Part shown: positions 7,446 through 10,372 of the stretch, piece by piece
Layout: the number at the start of each line of letters is the position of its first letter
Numbering within the stretch: the first letter of the stretch is position 1
NCBI GenBank assembly: GCA_032353305.1
Contig: JAUCNG010406805.1
Span: 1-10,372, forward strand
Length of the DNA: 10,372 nucleotides
From: Cephalothrix spiralis
Taxonomy: Eukaryota > Nemertea > Palaeonemertea > Archinemertea > Cephalotrichidae
Direction of reading: 5' to 3'
Made by a program: the position numbers and the translations under genes
The notes under the pieces: generated by a model
Seen by the model: the letters and a program-made list of their open reading frames with translations, nothing else
What the model was told of the DNA's origin: nothing
Database searches by the model: none

Positions 7446-9296
7446 TCAGACGGCATGATCATCAATGTTCAGCAGAAAAGGTTCATCATCTATCAGGCTA
7501 TCTAGGGGAGGCAATGATCTGTAGAATTTCTCCCAAAACCAAGAAGAATTCCAAATCAAATAAGTATTAGTCTTTGTAAGCCCTAAAAGTTGAGAATCCA
7601 TCAAATCGCTAGGAACACTCTCTATCATTATAATAACCAAGCGATTCACCCTCTGCTCTAAACACTGGCGGAGGGCGGTTTGAAATTCATATTGGCACCA
7701 TTGGCTTCTGACATAGCTTTTAGACACTATTAGAATTATTCTGTGGCTTTTTCTAATTGCTTCGATAATCGCTCGGTTGATGTTCCCTCCTCCAGGAAAG
7801 TTTCTGTGGTGTAGGCACATCTTGTAGCCCACTGGGCCATGGTCTCCTCTCTCTAGTGGCCGGACTATTTCACGCATTACAAGTCGTTCATCTTCCGATG
7901 AATACGATATAAATCCGTGAAACTGTCTTTTGATTTTGTCACTTTCACTCGGGTATTTCCAACCAAATGTGATGTACCACAAATATAAAATCCTAAACCT
8001 ATAATAAACACACACTAGAACAATTATTAGAATAAATATAATAATGCATGCTAGTACAATCAAATTGTATTCCAATGCTTTATACTCGCAATGCGAAAAG
8101 TCAACTGCCAAAACAAATTTGTCCGAAAAGTCAGCTGCCAAAACAAATTGGTCACTTGAGTTGCCTTCCATGATATGCTTGACCTTGTTTTTTTCGTTAA
8201 AACACCACACTTTGTCTTGATTTTTTGATTTTAGGACAAGATTTCGTAGACGTCGTTTGTTTTCTGGTCCCATTTTGCAGTCACATTTGATTGGGTTGCC
8301 CCGTAGCTTAAGTTTTTTTACTCGTTTGAATATATCAACTGGGGGTATTTTTGTTATTCTATTATTGCCAAGGTCAAGGTAGTTAATGTTAATGTCAAGG
8401 GCTTTTCTGTCTATCAAATTTATTCTGTTATCAGCAAGACAAAGTTGTTCTAACATTAGTATCCCTCTAAAGGTGTTTTCTTTAATTTCTTTGATAAAAT
8501 TATTTCCTAAGTCGAGGATTCTCAGGCTATGCAACCCATTAAAGGCGCCATCTTCAATCTTCTCAATATAATTTTTTTTAAGTATTATTGTTTTAAGATA
8601 CGGATAGTGAGTTGAAAAGGAGTTCATTGGTAAAATCTTGATATTACTGTTCATAATGTGTATTTCATCCACATTTCTATAAGTTTGATCCGTTGGTATA
8701 CTTGTTAGATTAAAACACTTCATACGTGTGATTATACGTATGTATCTTATATTATAAAATTCACAAATACATTTGTCAGGACAACAAATTGACGCAATAT
8801 AATTTGATTCACTAGAGTTAATTTCTTTGTAGCATTTGAGTCCGTCTTTTACATATTCAAACTTTATGAAATTGACACTTGTTATAATCCAACTAAACAT
8901 GTTGCAGTCGCATAATAAACGATTCAATCCTAATTTAACTATTACTGAAGTATTTCTTCGACCCGTTCCTAATTCGAAAGAACTTTTGTATAGTCTCTGA
9001 AGACTATTATTACCTAGATTTAAAAATTCCATATATGAAAAATCTCTCAGGTAGAACTCTGAAATATTTGAAATTTTGTTAGAACCGAGATCGAGCCAAA
9101 CTAATGACTTAGGGAACAGAATTGACGATATACTTTTCAAATTGTTAGAATCCAACACTATTGTCTTGATAATATATATCGTTGGTTTGTTTGGAAGAGT
9201 ATCTATCTGATTTCCATGTAAATACAGATTTCTAACATTAGGCCAAGAACTTATATTTGTGACGCTATTCGAACTAAGAACTAGTAAATTAAGACG
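7446..9296 (-). CDS. Toll-like receptor, distal ectodomain, membrane helix and TIR segment downstream of the stop
   Basis: The frame continues immediately after the TAA as RLNLLVLSSNSV, then NVRNLYLHGNQIDTL, TIVLDSNNLKSI and LVWLDLGSNKISNI, all proper repeats. It passes through two cysteine clusters and a 22-residue hydrophobic helix rich in Ile, Leu and Val, followed by the basic stop-transfer YYRFR. TIR box 1 is FHGFISYSSED, box 2 is MCLHHRNFPGGGNI, and box 3 is the FW of FWEKFYRSLP. WCQYEF matches the conserved W-x-x-x-E-x helix. The 570-residue open part from the GTG codon at 9158 is not an independent start, because the repeat frame is continuous on both sides of it. A short tail of about 20 residues follows the TIR. 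Confidence 0.85.
   Translation of the reverse strand, partial: RLNLLVLSSNSVTNISSWPNVRNLYLHGNQIDTLPNKPTIYIIKTIVLDSNNLKSISSILFPKSLVWLDLGSNKISNISEFYLRDFSYMEFLNLGNNSLQRLYKSSFELGTGRRNTSVIVKLGLNRLLCDCNMFSWIITSVNFIKFEYVKDGLKCYKEINSSESNYIASICCPDKCICEFYNIRYIRIITRMKCFNLTSIPTDQTYRNVDEIHIMNSNIKILPMNSFSTHYPYLKTIILKKNYIEKIEDGAFNGLHSLRILDLGNNFIKEIKENTFRGILMLEQLCLADNRINLIDRKALDININYLDLGNNRITKIPPVDIFKRVKKLKLRGNPIKCDCKMGPENKRRLRNLVLKSKNQDKVWCFNEKNKVKHIMEGNSSDQFVLAADFSDKFVLAVDFSHCEYKALEYNLIVLACIIIFILIIVLVCVYYRFRILYLWYITFGWKYPSESDKIKRQFHGFISYSSEDERLVMREIVRPLERGDHGPVGYKMCLHHRNFPGGGNINRAIIEAIRKSHRIILIVSKSYVRSQWCQYEFQTALRQCLEQRVNRLVIIMIESVPSDLMDSQLLGLTKTNTYLIWNSSWFWEKFYRSLPPLDSLIDDEPFLLNIDDHAV
8094..8153 (-). repeat. 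30-bp in-frame tandem duplication in the receptor juxtamembrane region
   Basis: Units 8094-8123 and 8124-8153 differ at only two of 30 bases. On the minus strand they encode DQFVLAADFS followed by DKFVLAVDFS. They sit between the third cysteine of the second C-flank and its last cysteine, about ten residues before the membrane helix. The duplication lengthens this loop by ten residues and keeps the frame. Confidence 0.9.
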
Positions 9297-9299
9297 TTA
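9297..9299 (-). other. Premature in-frame TAA inside the leucine-rich repeats
   Basis: The codon follows ATT GAG CCG CAT and precedes CGT CTT AAT TTA. Both flanks are in the same frame. The distance from LRHIDL before it to LNLLVL after it is 23 residues, a normal repeat length, so one substituted base explains the stop without any insertion or deletion. Confidence 0.9.
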
Positions 9300-9937
9300 A
9301 TGCGGCTCAATTACATCTTCAATTCTTTTGATCATGTTTCGTTTTAAGTCAATATGTCTCAACTTTGGAAATTTGCTCTGATTAATATTCAGCGACTTCA
9401 CGATCTTATTTTCACCGAAATCCACATGTTTTAGTTGCTTAGTTGTGTGTGTCTTATTACTACACAAAAAACAATTTATTTTATTTTTCTGCAATATAAG
9501 CTTCTCTAAAGTTGCAGGGATCTCCAAATAATCGAGTAAACCAGAAATTTCTGTTGACTGATATATTCTTAGATACTTTAAACTCTTGATACCCTCAAAT
9601 GTATCTGAATCGAATGATTCTAGTTTAGCGTATCTCAAGTTGAATTTTTTAAGGACATTTGCTCCAAAGAACATATCTGGTGAAAGATTTTTTATTTGAC
9701 AATTTGTAATATCCAGTTCGCTCAACTTAGTGAATTTCATCAATGAAAACGTTTCATGTTGATAATCATTTCTACATTCGATTCGAAGTGCGGTGACACT
9801 GGAATCAGAAATGTTCCCAAGAAGTGTTTGTAATGACACTTGTTCATAGCAGGAATATCCAATCAAACATAAATAACGTCCCCTGAAGATTGGATTGTGT
9901 CTGCAGAGTTGTGGGCATCCAGTAGATGTTGATGCAC
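9297..9937 (-). CDS. Toll-like receptor, N-terminal ectodomain segment up to the in-frame TAA
   Basis: The exon begins after tgtaatgtattttag with two bases of a split codon, so a phase-1 intron separates it from an upstream exon. An in-frame TAA lies just upstream of the acceptor and there is no usable early ATG, so the start codon and signal peptide must be elsewhere. The segment opens with GCPQLCRHNPIF and YLCLIGYSC, a four-cysteine N-flank. Repeats follow, for example LSELDITNCQIKNL, LKKFNLRYAKLESF, LEKLILQKNKINCF, LKHVDFGENKIV and LRHIDLKRNMIKRI. The frame ends EDVIEPH then TAA. Translated alone it would be a secreted or unstable fragment of about 213 residues plus leader. Confidence 0.75.
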
Positions 9938-10372
9938 CTAAAATACATTACAAAAATATCAAATTTTAAGAATAAGTGAGAATATTCAGAATAAGCCTTG
10001 AGAAATAGATTTACACATGTTTAAGGAACTATTTGGCGTACACCATTCTGACCCCAATTTTCGCCCCCCCCCCCCGCAAAAATCTCGTCAGCCCTTATAT
10101 TTTTAGAAAGCTTGTGGAAATTCTAGGTTCAAGTTTATATTTTCAAAGGTGTCTGGCTCACTTTGGGGCCTCAAGAGCCAAATTTGCAGCTTTTTTCAAA
10201 AAAGAACATTATTATATTATCAAAAAGTCATTTTCTGGACATTCCCAGATGGTGCTCCTGGGTGAGATGGGGACCATTTTTATGTTCAGATTTCTTCGGG
10301 TTGGTGACAGTTCGGCCAAAGACACTAAGGCCCCGACAGTTCGTCCCCGTACAGTCCCTGGACACGTATGGC
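9938..10372. other. Sequence upstream of the receptor exon, presumed intron
   Basis: The minus-strand acceptor TTTTAG at its left edge shows that it begins as intron. I see no signal-peptide exon on the minus strand and no dynein exon on the plus strand. A run of 12 C is at 10064-10075. GACAGTTCG-[GT]-CC occurs at 10306-10317 and 10335-10346, a short direct repeat at the edge of what may be a longer repeat family. Confidence 0.55.

Larger units (their letters stand above)
7446..9937 (-). pseudogene. Toll-like receptor gene, single large exon with one internal stop (multiple-cysteine-cluster type)
   Basis: Read on the minus strand, 829 codons before the terminal TGA form one frame that contains exactly one internal stop, TAA at codon 213. 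In order the frame holds an N-terminal cysteine cluster (C7, C11, C23, C29), leucine-rich repeats, a C-flank (C342, C344, C368, C384), a second N-flank (C385, C389, C391, C407), more repeats, a second C-flank (C551, C553, C578, C616), a membrane helix (624-645) and a TIR domain (about 671-809). This is the layout of Drosophila Toll and many mollusc receptors: ligand sensing outside the cell and MyD88-type adaptor recruitment inside. The stop would release only a repeat fragment, so this copy looks inactive. A null allele, a consensus error or readthrough remain possible. There are no frameshifts. Confidence 0.8.

Noticed and set aside
8386-8571. 61-codon plus-strand frame, Leu/Ser/Ile-rich
   Set aside because: It is the complement of receptor leucine-rich repeats, and its composition follows from them.
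9158-9158. GTG at 9158 as a start codon
   Set aside because: The leucine-rich repeat frame continues upstream of it (NVRNLYLHGNQI), and GTG is not a normal start for an animal nuclear gene.
9250-9315. A mini-intron removing the in-frame TAA (GTAATTGAG ... TTTACTAG or ... TTCTTAG)
   Set aside because: The possible introns are 34 or 41 bases, too short for animals and not multiples of three. They would shift the frame and break a well-formed repeat.

Overview
This window is animal nuclear DNA. Coding sequence is split into short exons by AT-rich introns with GT..AG borders, repeats are common, and one gene is a Toll-like receptor of the double-cysteine-cluster type usual in protostomes. I infer a lophotrochozoan, most likely a mollusc such as a bivalve. 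No species can be named from the sequence.

Plus strand, 840-7059: seven exons join with matching splice phases into about 385 residues without a stop. Together they read as the linker region (DHC_N2-type) of a dynein heavy chain, running from the NP-x-VL segment through PRFAFL and KKCFPGIADL to the last linker tryptophan just before the motor. The sequence is divergent from axonemal and cytoplasmic heavy chains and resembles a DNHD1-type protein. After the linker comes a basic, Arg/Ser/Lys-rich stretch and a 48-bp exon. The AAA1 ATPase module that should follow is not in the window. Upstream exons are also missing.

Minus strand, 9937-7446: one large exon encodes almost a whole Toll-like receptor: N-terminal cysteine cluster, leucine-rich repeats, C-flank, second N-flank, more repeats, second C-flank, membrane helix and TIR domain. 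The frame is continuous except for one TAA at 9297-9299 in the middle of the repeats. The locus is therefore a recent pseudogene, a null allele or a base error. The signal-peptide exon lies further upstream. If the dynein-like gene continues to its motor, this receptor is nested antisense in a dynein intron. If the dynein-like gene stops at 7077-7079, the two genes are tail to tail.

Non-coding parts: intron 1 holds a 570-bp near-palindromic foldback element centred on TGACGTCA, a second smaller palindrome beside it, and a minus-strand tRNA-headed SINE-like element. Introns 4 and 7 share a TTTACGGA/CCGCCG dispersed repeat. The right end has a short CAGTTCG repeat and a 12-base C run. No RNA gene that looks functional, and no CRISPR, operon or bacterial signal, is present.
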